A stretch of 64,000 nucleotides of DNA from Mycosarcoma maydis (taxonomy: Eukaryota > Basidiomycota > Ustilaginomycetes > Ustilaginales): the NCBI RefSeq assembly GCF_000328475.2, contig NC_026478.1, positions 1,674,001 through 1,738,000 of the forward strand. Reading direction: 5' to 3'. Below are positions 51,701-60,597 of the stretch, in pieces; positions within the stretch are counted from its first letter, which is position 1; every line of letters begins with the position of its first letter. Both the position numbers and the translations under genes were made by a program. The notes beneath the pieces are model-generated. The model searched no databases, had not been told where the DNA came from, and worked only from the letters and a program-made list of their open reading frames with translations.

Positions 51701-52658
51701 GCTCAACATGGCTCGTCGATCTGTCAGTCGAAGGAGACAAACGCACCGTTCGGCATCGGCGGCTGCAGAACAAGAAGACATGTTGCCCTCTTACGACGAG
51801 GGTGCAGTGGCAGCATTGATTCCGGCGACGGGAACGCGTTTGACACACTTGATCCTGTCGTCAGCAAATCGTTTGTCGGCTGAAGCGTTGCTGTCGATGA
51901 TCAATCGATGTCCATTTTTGATTCACCTCGAAGTCGATGACACTCATGCGGATAACGAGGTGGCTCTGCGATTTGTTCAGATTGCGCGATATCGCAAGGT
52001 ACGAAATGCATATCTCAGTCTCGTTGACTGTAGGTCTTTCTCTCGTGATGCCTACTTGCAGCTCAGTCATGGCGATACGGCTGATGACGGAGTCAGACCG
52101 AGGAGAGGATCGCATGGCTATGCCTTCCGTCATTTCAGCTATGACGATGCGGAGCCATGTATAGCTGCGGCCACAACGAGTACAATTGCGGTGGAAGGTG
52201 TCTTGCAGACACGCGGGGCACAGGCAACTCCAGCAGTGCCAGAAAGAAGCGACCGTGATTCGATCGACGGACGCGAGTTGGACCGCGACCGAGGGCTTGA
52301 CGAGTGCAACGAGCTCAAGCCCGTCGTCAAGAGTTTTTGGGGTTGGCAGCTGGTGGACGCAAGGATCAAGCAGAAGCGCAAAGCCGAGCAGCGCGCGGCG
52401 ACCGCCCGACGCCAGGGCGGTCGCAGCAAGGTCACCAACGTCGTAGCTATGGCGCTAGGTCTGCCTTCCGCTGGCTTTGCGAGCGCTGGAGCTTCAACTG
52501 CCGCAGCTGCGATGCAGACAACAAGTCGGCGAGCAGGTGGCCTCGCTCCGAGATGGCCGCGCATCTTGCTGGCGTCTGAACCGGCTCGAGATGGTGCGAC
52601 GCGCAACACGCATGACGAAGATGACGATGATGATGCCCGTGGATGTACGATTATGTAG
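48783..52658 (+). CDS. F-box / leucine-rich repeat protein with C-terminal CaaX box
   Basis: This single-exon gene codes for 1291 residues. The first ~540 residues are serine-rich and probably disordered, with PPLYPEETLPHYEEAPEYTPP (tyrosine/proline motif) near 195-215. An F-box lies at about residues 545-625: LQKLPREILLAIFKSL, then an insertion, then LACLSRVSRAWQSFVLDGQLW. From about 640 to 1100 there are leucine-rich repeats of the cysteine-containing type, such as LEELNLQSCQHIS, LEMLDISRCRSIG, LEVLDLSYCTSV and LKKLNLSSCRALT. The protein ends in C-T-I-M, a CaaX box with X = M, which would favour farnesylation. I infer a membrane-attached substrate receptor of an SCF ubiquitin ligase, comparable in layout to human FBXL2, which is geranylgeranylated. 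The substrate is unknown. Grr1- or Amn1-like proteins are the nearest families by repeat type. Confidence 0.85.
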   Translation: MQASVGSTDKGKRRMIDPEDAVQSTVAQAFPPFHEAGSSRLLEPMQIPTRTTESVESDPYQNPSLFNGHGHDRRRLSHARAKSSLGSVNMFDFFRPSSLASNSTAATSFQFGSPDDSPKPVTASQAAKSDDGNSDEALRDSLERTIDAAKSRMTPELPTPQQISQHGFAASSASAAQTAGPDEPIDGRLGEAEALMPPLYPEETLPHYEEAPEYTPPLSQSSDSGSRSKAAAFRAAAANRFLSSRMAKKLNLPSALQGRLQGTQTPDGFSPSLHTAQHVAGSTDVRTRFVRSDSAPNLSLNTCAHACRHIEVCNYAATAYMQGARMGPAPRPAMPASSRPSTSNVESARSCSSAVSVARPSTSNGIPGRDQRQFGASPMLREAVSNVSSSRRNSGESRPPSRATVDSSPNGGLFTCGYASSRSGATTPTRSSLLRKGRSRNASLRSLRDLLSLNRDRDHNRTPSDTRCEHDQHQQVQESLSTGPILREVVSPVSHELLISARVRVAPKSRPTLMNTVRSTPQAGVDAAAADNPVLIVPHQRYESQTDPLQKLPREILLAIFKSLVDLHVEEHTRAIAASSWRGKRSCETRWVGIEAAVRELACLSRVSRAWQSFVLDGQLWQSLEFSKHPNMTEEAMVSIAKAVGPFVRRLDLQGLTGLRSSVLLALVKAQRPRASTGWELTASISEPFASCQLEELNLQSCQHISTSALNTVLSQSPSLKRCNLANLPCVDSTTLCVLAATATNLEMLDISRCRSIGTDGVRAIFAIQESATNNSAVSKERNLESRFRELRAAGVSGFDCETLNQLGRHWPNLEVLDLSYCTSVTDAAIAALVSSAGDVVNEKGHFVTLTPRQAGSQHDDEVVRRKFPYLKKLNLSSCRALTDRAGVYLAHGVPALEVLEMANIGPSLKDAGLIKLFATTPQLQKLDLERATQITDAVISALTPPESHAEAFGRAVPDSDTLMHGTRARGSLLNMARRSVSRRRQTHRSASAAAEQEDMLPSYDEGAVAALIPATGTRLTHLILSSANRLSAEALLSMINRCPFLIHLEVDDTHADNEVALRFVQIARYRKVRNAYLSLVDCRSFSRDAYLQLSHGDTADDGVRPRRGSHGYAFRHFSYDDAEPCIAAATTSTIAVEGVLQTRGAQATPAVPERSDRDSIDGRELDRDRGLDECNELKPVVKSFWGWQLVDARIKQKRKAEQRAATARRQGGRSKVTNVVAMALGLPSAGFASAGASTAAAAMQTTSRRAGGLAPRWPRILLASEPARDGATRNTHDEDDDDDARGCTIM

Positions 52659-53272
52659 CTTCCTCTCGTGGATTGAATCCAGCTGGTAGCAGTTACAGTC
52701 ACAGTGTGCCGTTTCGCACGTACTCACGACCGTGACTTGTGTTGCACGTTGCACAATCACAAATGAAGGTTTGTTCATAAATCACGCATGATCATCTTTG
52801 ATTGATGTGTCTCACAAGTGGTGAGTAACCTCTAGAGCTCCGCAATCATCTGCGGCCATAGAGACTTGAAAATACCGCATCCCGTCCGATCTGCGCAGTC
52901 AAGCAAGTCGTCGCCTAGTCAGTACTGCGGTGGGGGACCACGCGGGAATCCTAGGTGCTGCAGTTGTTTTTTGTTCTCGCTCGTTATATGAACTGTTCTG
53001 TACTGCAGTAATTCTATGGCTGTTGCGGCGGGTTTGGGGGGCGGTGTTGTTGTTCAAGCTCATGCTTGCCACGGTCATGGTCGGGTGGGTTCGCGCGTTG
53101 ATGGAGGAGGGTTTTGTGCCTGTGGATGTGGAGGTGATTTATGGACGGCACGGGGATCGGAGGTATTTGTCAGACGCGAGTTAGGGTGGTCCGAGCTGAC
53201 ACTGATGGAGTGGAAAGGTGTGCTCGGGCGGACAAGCGTTGCTACCACTAGAACCACCACACGCAAACGCTC
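52659..53272. other. Intergenic region, F-box gene / GLO2
   Basis: This 0.6-kb region holds the F-box 3' end and the GLO2 promoter. A hydrophobic 84-codon frame at 52930-53184 begins with GTG and has no ATG near its start, so I do not call it. A heptamer-like CAATCACAAATG lies at 52753-52764. Confidence 0.5.
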
Positions 53273-54187
53273 ATGAGGCTATTCAGTGGGCTGACACGAC
53301 GAAGTTTGGGATCCAGATCTTGGCCGGGCAGTCTAGCACGATCAGTATCGCGAACGTTTACGTCGACAGTAGTTCACAAGATGAAGATCCATCCGGTGGC
53401 GGTTCGCGAGGACAACTATGCGTACATCCTGCAATCGTCTGTAGACGGACGTGCGGTGTTTGTAGATGTGTTCGACGTTGAAGCTGTTAGTGGAGCAGCC
53501 GAGAAGTTGGGCATTCCGAACGAGAACGTGGTGGGCCTATTGACCACGCACCATCACTTTGATCATTCCGGGGGCAATGAAGCGTTCGCGCATGCCTATC
53601 CGGGTCGGCCGATCTACGGGGGTAGCGACAAGATCCCTGCTCTGACCAAGCTGGTGCACGATGCAGATAGGATTAGCGAGCTGCTGGGTGGAGTATCGAT
53701 CGAGTGTGTTGCCACACCGTGTCATACGCAAGACCACATCTGCTACCATGTCACTGACACCACCACTGCGCAATCTGGCGTGTTCACCGGCGACACGCTC
53801 TTCATCAGCGGATGCGGAAGATTCTTCGAGGGCCATCCGCAACAGATGCTCTCTGCAATGGACAGGCTCTCGTCACTCCCCGACCATACGCTCGTGTATT
53901 GTGGCCATGAATACACCAAATCCAACGTCGCCTTCAGCGCCGCTATTCTCCCGCCATCCGAGCATCCCATCACCAAACTCATCAACGACCTCAAAACTAC
54001 CCACTCCACCACCGGCATGTACACCATCGCCGACGAAAGGAACCATAACCCCTTCATGCGATGCAGAGACCAGCTCGTCAAGGATAAACTAGCCCACTTG
54101 GTCGGCCACGATGTGCACGATGAGGTAGAGGTCATGCGTCTCCTTCGCGAGCTTAAGAATGGCGGTCACGTCAAGGCTAACATCTGA
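53273..54187 (+). CDS. GLO2: Glyoxalase II (hydroxyacylglutathione hydrolase)
   Basis: This single-exon gene codes for 304 residues. The metallo-beta-lactamase fold carries the zinc motif THHHFDH at residues 92-98, with later histidine ligands in the ATPCHTQDHICYH block and in GHEYT, and the aspartate in FTGDTLFISGCGRFFEG. The C terminus has the glutathione-binding pattern ERNHNPFMRC. The enzyme hydrolyses S-D-lactoylglutathione to D-lactate and glutathione in methylglyoxal detoxification. The first 36 residues are basic and serine-rich with no acidic residue, which looks like a mitochondrial presequence. A second in-frame Met at 53381 (MKIHPVAV) matches the start of cytosolic glyoxalase II. 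The first ATG has a poor context (C at -3) and the second a good one (A at -3), so both forms may be made from one mRNA. The 3' end is convergent with the AT-hook gene, 147 bases away. Confidence 0.95.
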   Translation: MRLFSGLTRRSLGSRSWPGSLARSVSRTFTSTVVHKMKIHPVAVREDNYAYILQSSVDGRAVFVDVFDVEAVSGAAEKLGIPNENVVGLLTTHHHFDHSGGNEAFAHAYPGRPIYGGSDKIPALTKLVHDADRISELLGGVSIECVATPCHTQDHICYHVTDTTTAQSGVFTGDTLFISGCGRFFEGHPQQMLSAMDRLSSLPDHTLVYCGHEYTKSNVAFSAAILPPSEHPITKLINDLKTTHSTTGMYTIADERNHNPFMRCRDQLVKDKLAHLVGHDVHDEVEVMRLLRELKNGGHVKANI

Positions 54188-54334
54188 CTGCGTCTCAATT
54201 CATTCAACTTGTCTTGAAATCAACGTGTGGTTGCGTGTGTCACAGGCGGGAAGCAGAAACGCAGGAAAGCAACGCGTGCGAGTGTGTGGTATGGCGTGAG
54301 ATCGCGATAGGATACAAAAGCCGCTGCATCGGAG

Positions 54335-56791
54335 CTACGAAATCGGAAAGTCCGTCATCCCAATCAGGCGGTAGACACGGAAGTTACGACGCAGAAATAG
54401 CGGCGCTTCCTTGCGTGCGCCAACATCACCGTTCGCCGGATTGAGCGACGCAGCCGAACGTGCAACTTGCGCCGACTCGGGGCTTCTGCTTGCTGGCAAA
54501 TGTGGGCTGGTAAGCGCCGGAGTCATGATGATGTCCGAATCCGGTTCTTGCTTGAGCTGCGCGCGTGGCATTTGCGTAGGCCCGAGAGTTGGAACGGATT
54601 GGTTTCGCTCCACCGAGGGAGACTCTGGCTCTCGCTTGATCCGGGTTTCGCCTTTGATGTCAGCACCGTCAGCAGACGCTCCCTGCGGTGCCACCTCGAG
54701 AGCGGGGGCTGGCGTCCGTCTCTCGTCCTCTGTTTGAGCACTGCGCGCAATCACTCCCTGCTGTACATCCTCGAGCGACGGGGTGGCAGCAAACGCTACC
54801 CTCCCCTTCCCCTTCTCCCGTTGCTGTACGGATGCTCCACCGTTACCGATTTTGCTGCTATCACGCGCATGCTCTGCTAGAGCCCAGACACTCCACATCC
54901 TGCGCACATCCAACGCTGTTGGCCGAACCGACTTGAGCATGTACTTCGCCAGTTTGGCGGCGCGGTGTTTGCGGTCCAAGTACGCGCGTCTTCTCCTTGA
55001 CCATGTCATGGCTTGTGCTGCTGCGCTTACTTTAGCCAGGTAGCGTACAAGGCGCGGAACGCAGATGCGGCTCGATGCGGTCCGGTTGGCCGAGTGTAGC
55101 TCTTTGCGCAAGGCTACGTATGCCCTCCGCTTGTCTCGAGGGAACAAGCCAGAAGGGTCAGGTTGCGATTGAGACTGTATCTGCGATGCAGGCAAATCGT
55201 CACTCGTCGCTTGTGTGTCATTAGGTGGCGTTGGCTGAGAATGAGGCAGGAATACGTCTGCAGCAACCGAGACGCCCCATCGGGACCATTCGATTCGCTC
55301 GGCTGCACTGCGCTCAGCGCGGTAGACAGCACTGGTCCGTTGATCTGTTTGCGATATCGCAATGCGTGCTAGCCATCGCAGCCGCCGTTCCGAGTGGACG
55401 AACAACGTGTGTGTCTCCTTGAAATGCGGGCGGGTCCTGTGTTCTGGCAGCGCAAGACATCGTTCCAGATGAGGCGAAGATGCTTCAACGTGCGAATGCG
55501 GCGACTGCACCGCCTCCTTCTTTATCGGAACGGTGCTTGCAGTTGCATTGATCTCCGACACAGCAGGTTGCAAGTTTTCGCGGATGCGAGGGGGTCGTCC
55601 TCGTTTCCTGATGATAGGCACCCCATTTTCATCGACCGGCACTTTCTTTTGCTTTGGATCTCGGGACTGTGTCTGCAGGGCTCTGCGCTGCACCACTTTC
55701 AAGTACGCGGGTTCTTTGAAAATATGTGAGACGTTTTCCTCGTTGCCGAGATGAGCTGCTTGCTCTTCATTCCATCTTGTTCCAGTAGCCTTGATTCCAT
55801 CGAGATTCATTTTGCGAGGAGATGATGAAGAAGAAGGAGAAGAAGGGGAAGAGAAAGAGGAAGCAGAAGGAGAAGGAAAAGAAGCGAGCGGTGGCTGGCG
55901 AGAGTCTGAAGGCGTGGTAGCCGATTCGCGCTGCTTTTGTTCGTTGTGCGAGGTCGACGCCGGTCCAGTCTGCTGGGAGGTGCGCTGCTGCGGGCCGGGA
56001 TCGGACGGCATGGGAGTGGCCATCGACTGTACCGCTTGCGGGGGTGAAGCGAAGAATTGAGGTTGTGAAAAGATGACCGAGGCGCTGAAGCCTGGATAAG
56101 CTATAGCTGGCATCGACGCGGCGGGTGCGATTGGCTGTGTCCATGCTACAGCGTGGCCAGGTACGCTTGCAATGCCTGAGCCAGCATTAGCGAGCTGTCC
56201 TGGAAGCTGATGGAGTGGCTGGCCGGTAGGATACGGATAGTATGTGACGGATTCCTGGTATGGTATGCTATTGGACTGCGGCGGGATTGACAATGAAATT
56301 GGCGCTGGAGTCGTCACATTGCGCTCAGGTTTCGGAGTTGGAGTCGGTCGCTCCTCGTAGTGGGTGTACGCGCGTGCCTTGCCTTTTGAGTCCGATGCTG
56401 ACTTGTGGCGTGCTAGAGCGTCCAGAGGTGACTGAAAGGCTTGTGGCCGTGGATGTCCTTGGCGTCGATCGGGCTGGCTTTGAGGAGTCTCCTGTCGCAT
56501 TGAATGCGGCCGAGCTTTGCTGAAGGATGCCTGGCGAGACAAGGAGAGCAAGCCAGCATCGATGTTTCGCGGTTGCTTCGGCCTGTCGACTCGAGGAGTC
56601 GAAGCCGTCGCGCGCCCTGACCGCGAATCATTGCTGACTGTACGCGTAAGCTTTGGTGACTCGGCTCGCCACTGTGGACTTCTTTCGCTACTCTTGTCTG
56701 CGCCTGATGTCTGAGGCCCAACTGAGGTGGAGCTCGCAAAGAGACGCTGATATGCCCTTTCGAACTCGAAGTCGACGTCTCGAGCGCTCAT
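54335..56791 (-). CDS. Unrecognised AT-hook protein
   Basis: This single-exon gene codes for 818 residues from ATG at 56791 (MSARDVDFEFERAYQRLFA); the open frame extends 27 codons upstream, but that part looks like leader. The N-terminal ~340 residues are S-, P- and Q-rich. An AT-hook, RKRGRPPRIREN, sits at about residues 390-402 and would bind AT-rich minor grooves. A conserved-looking helical region follows at about 440-650, rich in W and R (LFVHSERRLRWLARIAIS, RIEWSRWGVSVAADVF, SRICVPRLVRYLAKVSAAAQAM, LDVRRMWSVWALAEHARDS). The C-terminal end FLRRNFRVYRLIGMTDFPIS may be a short interaction motif. I infer a nuclear DNA-binding protein. The helical region is not one I can name. The region coding for a poly-serine stretch (55818-55890) is a purine-rich simple repeat. 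Confidence 0.7.
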   Translation of the reverse strand: MSARDVDFEFERAYQRLFASSTSVGPQTSGADKSSERSPQWRAESPKLTRTVSNDSRSGRATASTPRVDRPKQPRNIDAGLLSLSRQASFSKARPHSMRQETPQSQPDRRQGHPRPQAFQSPLDALARHKSASDSKGKARAYTHYEERPTPTPKPERNVTTPAPISLSIPPQSNSIPYQESVTYYPYPTGQPLHQLPGQLANAGSGIASVPGHAVAWTQPIAPAASMPAIAYPGFSASVIFSQPQFFASPPQAVQSMATPMPSDPGPQQRTSQQTGPASTSHNEQKQRESATTPSDSRQPPLASFPSPSASSFSSPSSPSSSSSPRKMNLDGIKATGTRWNEEQAAHLGNEENVSHIFKEPAYLKVVQRRALQTQSRDPKQKKVPVDENGVPIIRKRGRPPRIRENLQPAVSEINATASTVPIKKEAVQSPHSHVEASSPHLERCLALPEHRTRPHFKETHTLFVHSERRLRWLARIAISQTDQRTSAVYRAERSAAERIEWSRWGVSVAADVFLPHSQPTPPNDTQATSDDLPASQIQSQSQPDPSGLFPRDKRRAYVALRKELHSANRTASSRICVPRLVRYLAKVSAAAQAMTWSRRRRAYLDRKHRAAKLAKYMLKSVRPTALDVRRMWSVWALAEHARDSSKIGNGGASVQQREKGKGRVAFAATPSLEDVQQGVIARSAQTEDERRTPAPALEVAPQGASADGADIKGETRIKREPESPSVERNQSVPTLGPTQMPRAQLKQEPDSDIIMTPALTSPHLPASRSPESAQVARSAASLNPANGDVGARKEAPLFLRRNFRVYRLIGMTDFPIS

Positions 56792-57809
56792 AATGTAGAA
56801 AGCGTTGCTTGGCTGGTTGCAATCATGGCGCAGCCTGCTGCGAGGACCACGGCTCGGAAGATCCTTTCGCACACGAACGAATGTGCGTTTGGCTCGTAGA
56901 GGGATGGTTGGCTAGCGCTGTGAATGCTGGTGGGAAGCAGCCTCTCTTGTCACGGTCTAGTCATGAGTCGGTGTTGTGCCAAAGTCACGAGTGTGAAGCC
57001 GTATTTCTTATAGACTGTATTCCGACTGTCGACTTTAGCAATCGTGAATCACAAATACACTTCACGATTCGTGATTCCTGAAATGCAATTTCGATTCCCT
57101 GCATCGCGACGCGTACAGATCCCCTCACTCACAACTCATACAGTACTCTCTGCCTTGCACGTTCAGAACTCGTGACGCCTGCTCGTCTCCCGTCCACGTC
57201 CATAGGCTGTGCAATATCGCTCGATATAAACTCAACTTGTACGGAAGGCGGCCTTCGTGATTCATACATGAATCACATGAAACACGGCGTGCCGTGCACT
57301 AAAAACTGTTGGAAACATGTGTATGAGATTGCTGCGGACTCTTTGTGAGCCTTCTGATGCTGCGATATGGTGTGACTGAATCTCTTTTCGAGAGAAAACA
57401 GGCTAAAACGTGGGATGCGGAGACAAGAATGCGGGAAAACAGACTCGCCTTTGGTCGTCGATGTAAATACAATCGATCGACCTTTTTGATCGTGGAAAAG
57501 CTTTGATCTGGTGAATAATCAAGATGGCAGGTGATGATGGAGGACAGGAAGCCGGGAGGAGAAGGAAAGAAGGGAGACGTTGACACGACATGCTGCAGCT
57601 CCACGGATCAGTAGCCGCTGCAATGCATCGCATCGACGATTTGGACGGACGCAACTCCATCCAGACAGCTTGATGCTGCTAGACCACAGCTAATGGACGC
57701 CGCAAGGAAGAAAAAGTACAAAAGGAATCCCGAAAAGGTTGCGGTCGAACAAACAGTTGTGAAGTACAGCAGCGCTGCCTGTGAACCAGCAAATGTGCAA
57801 GACAACCGC
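56792..57809. other. Intergenic region, AT-hook gene / RPS5
   Basis: This 1.0-kb region lies between the AT-hook gene start and the RPS5 stop. It contains a heptamer cluster at 57039-57077 and an inverted pair around 57256-57284 (TTCGTGATTCAT and ATGAATCACATGA), plus CGTGAGT-type copies near 56964 and 56985. No gene is seen; its right end is probably the RPS5 3' untranslated region. Confidence 0.5.
57039..57077. repeat. Heptamer cluster with inverted copies
   Basis: AATCGTGAATCAC at 57040-57052 is followed 9 bases later by TTCACGATTCGTGATTC at 57061-57077. Each half is itself a near palindrome, and the two could pair into a longer hairpin. Confidence 0.75.
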
Positions 57810-59453
57810 TTAACGGTTGGATCGGGCAACACGCTCCATCTCGTCACGCTTCTTGATGGCGTACGAGTTGGACGAGCCCTTGGCAGCGTTGATGAGCTCG
57901 TCAGCGAGGCACTCGGCGATCGACTTGACGTTGCGGAAGGCCGACTCTCGGGTACCGGTGGTCAGGAGAGTGATGGCGGTGTTAACACGTCGGAGAGGCG
58001 AAACATCGACGGCCTGGCGACGGACAGTACCAGCCGAGCCGATACGGGTCGAGTCTTCACGAGGACCAGTGTTGATGATGGCGTCAACGAGGATCTGGAT
58101 AGGGTTGGCGTCGGTAAGCAGGTTGATGATCTCGAAAGCGTGGGCGACAATGCGAACAGCCATGAGCTTCTTGCCGTTGTTGCGGCCGTGCATCATGAGC
58201 GAGTTGACAAGACGCTCCACGATGGGGGTCTGGGCCTTCTTGAAGGCCTTGTTCTGGTAACGGCCAGCAGTGTGGGGAGTGTAGACGGCATTGCGCAGAG
58301 CAATGTAGTCGGTGAGCGAGATGTCCTTAACCTCGACCTCCTGGGCGCTGTTGTCATGAAGAGTAGGGAGAGAACGAACAGGAAAGTCAGTGAGATGGTC
58401 CTTTCCAAACAATTTGAGATGGCTTCGATCCCGACAAAGTAGCAAGACATGACTAATCGGTTCTCTTCTTGAACACCAATCAGCGTCCGGTGTTTTATGC
58501 AGGATAAAACATGCCATGGCCCGCACTGCTTCCTCCTTCCCGAAGCCAATGACGACGGCATTCCAGCAATGGCCTTGTGTGCCAACATCCATGCGTCATG
58601 ATTGTCTCTGTCCGAGCATTTTGTCTTTGCTCTGTCCATGTGCTCTGTGCGATTGCAATTTGTCGGTGTCGAATGTGGCTGCGCGAATACTTACTCCCAC
58701 TTGCCGAAAAGTCGGACACCGCCAACCTGAGGGGCGGCGACGGCAGCAACGTCCTCTGTAAAATGGTGAGGTAGAATTGGTTTCAACAGATAGTGCGATG
58801 ATGGGGCAAATGTCAGTAACTCTGGGCTTGTGTCGAGAGGTGAGCTGAGTAAGGCGGCTTTCTTTCGTCAATGGCAAGTGCAGGGCAGGCAGGGCATGGC
58901 AAGTCGACTGAAAGTTGAAGATGATCGCAAGCAATCTTGCAGTAATCACACAGGACCAAGAGGTGAAGACAAACGATGCTTGTGTCCAATTGTCTTGGCC
59001 TGTTCGACGAGTTCTACAAGAGTCCTTGCGAAAAGTCGAATGTTGTGGATCGCAAGGTCGTATCTGCGCCGTTGTCCATCAATCCTGCCATGTGAAATGC
59101 TACGTAACATTCTCGAGGCATTCTAAACTGAAGCGGAACAAGGTCATAGGGTTATGCTCTAAGCCTTGGGTGGTTCTCGAGGCGAATGCCGATCATGCCA
59201 TCCCATCTGCAATACGAATTGGCGGCGCATGCTGCCTCCCAAATGCTGAATGATCGCTGATGCTGATACCTGTGCCGCTGCTGACACATGAGATGCTGCT
59301 GCTGCTAATGCTGTCGTCGTCTTCGTCTACCATCTTCATTGCCATTGCCATTGCCGTTGCCGCTGCGTTGCGATTGTCGGAGAGAGAGGTGCGCCGTTAC
59401 TGTATGCTTCGTTGCAGTGGAAACTCACTAGGAATTCCAACCTTGACAGCCAT
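57810..59453 (-). CDS. RPS5: 40S ribosomal protein S5 (uS7), three exons
   Basis: Exons are 59453-59429, 58755-58695 and 58347-57810. Junction phases agree (1 then 2) and the 624 coding bases give 207 residues, against 204 in human RPS5. Exon 1 codes only MAVKVGIP plus one base. Exon 2 gives [19 protein letters not shown]. Exon 3 holds the conserved body: [48 protein letters not shown] and the terminal [22 protein letters not shown]. Intron 1 is 673 bases and intron 2 is 347, with donors GTGAGT and GTAAGT and acceptors TTTACAG and ACAACAG. S5 sits in the head of the small subunit at the mRNA exit (E-site) side. Long 5' introns are usual in fungal ribosomal protein genes. I looked for box C/D snoRNA signals in both introns and found none. 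Confidence 0.95.
58348..58694 (-). other. RPS5 intron 2
   Basis: A 347-base intron with donor GTAAGT at 58694-58689 and acceptor CAG ending at 58348. It interrupts the codon after GKW (phase 2). Confidence 0.85.
58756..59428 (-). other. RPS5 intron 1
   Basis: A 673-base intron with donor GTGAGT at 59428-59423 and acceptor TTTACAG ending at 58756. It carries a short imperfect hexamer repeat (CATTGC/CGTTGC type) at 59336-59372 and a run of GCTGCT trinucleotides at 59291-59306. Confidence 0.8.
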
Positions 59454-60597
59454 GTTGGGCGATATGTGTGTCGATATGTCTTTTGTCCACGAAAGGAACA
59501 AAAAGTCAAGAGGATGATGAAGGGTCTTGAAGAGGGTGGTTGGTGGAAGTGCAAGCGATTGATGATGTCGAACTCGAAGACTAGCCGTGGCTCGCTGGTT
59601 GGGGCGCTGGTTTGTTGGCTCGCTGGTTCGCTGGTCTGCTGTCTGGGCTGACTGATTTGAACGGACGCGGACTGACTGACGACGGGCGAGTGTAGACTTC
59701 GCAGCAATTCACGGCTCTTCCACCTTGCAAGCCTGCAGGTTAGAGACGCTGCAGCTCTGCCTTTCCGGGAGCCGTGACTTTGAGCGAATCGAGCCTCTCC
59801 AAGCTATTATGTCGCCTTCTGCTGCTGCTTCGTATTCAAATTTGGACGAGGTCACAGATCCTTTGTATTCAAAATAAATAAAGACTCTAGTAAATTCAAG
59901 TCTACTTTCATCATGTATTTCCAGAGTTGCGTTTTTAGAGTTTATTGCACGTGACTCCAGTTTGACGGCCGAAGGTGTACTTTCAAGATTCTAAATATCG
60001 GGTTTGCGATCGAACGATGATCGGCTCTCCCCTTCAACGCATGTGTAATTTACGAGGAACAAACTTGGATGCCTTTCCATGTGAAGGTGCAAGCGAGCAG
60101 GCGATCGTTTTGCACATGGTGTTTGCCATTATCACAATCCGAAAAAATCATGGCTGCTCAGACGTTCTTGGCGAAAGGAGACGACCTGTCAAGTACTTCT
60201 CATCAACACCGAGGCTAAGTTCAACTCCATCGCACATCGCTTGCTCGCACATAACTAGGAAAGGGAACAGGTGGTATACGAAGACGTGCATTGTTCCAGT
60301 GCAGATGCGAATGATACAGGATTGCGTCTTTGTTTTGCTGCTTGGTCGAAGAATGAGCTCCCGCAGGCTACAAGATAAATTCTTGAACCTATGCGCAAGC
60401 AAAGATACAGCCCATAGAGTAGCAAACCTTGCGCGCGTTGAGGCATAAAGCGTGTTGAGACAATCATCATTTCTTGCAGAGCAGGCGTATGAGGCGTGTA
60501 CGCGATTCTCTCGCCCAGAGCGAGCGCGCAACGTCGCGATTTGAATGACGGCTTGGACGACTGGACAAATACACCTGTTCTGCCTATTGTTCACCGT
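59454..60597. other. Intergenic region, RPS5 promoter / 3' side of TBL1-like gene
   Basis: This 1.1-kb region contains an imperfect 12-base repeat (GGCTCGCTGGTT type) at 59588-59641, an AT-rich segment at 59820-59905 with the direct repeat GTATTCAAA, and no credible gene. It must hold the RPS5 promoter on its left and the 3' end of the TBL1-like gene on its right. Confidence 0.5.
59588..59641. repeat. Imperfect GGCTCGCTGGTT repeat upstream of RPS5
   Basis: Four to five imperfect copies of a 12-base G/T-rich unit lie about 140-190 bases upstream of the RPS5 ATG. Confidence 0.6.

Noticed and set aside
52930..53184. Hydrophobic 84-codon frame upstream of GLO2
   Set aside because: It begins with GTG and has no ATG in a useful position, and it overlaps the probable GLO2 promoter.
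58348..59428. snoRNA in the RPS5 introns
   Set aside because: No box C (RTGATGA) with a matching box D was found on the transcribed strand. A box H/ACA RNA cannot be excluded by eye.
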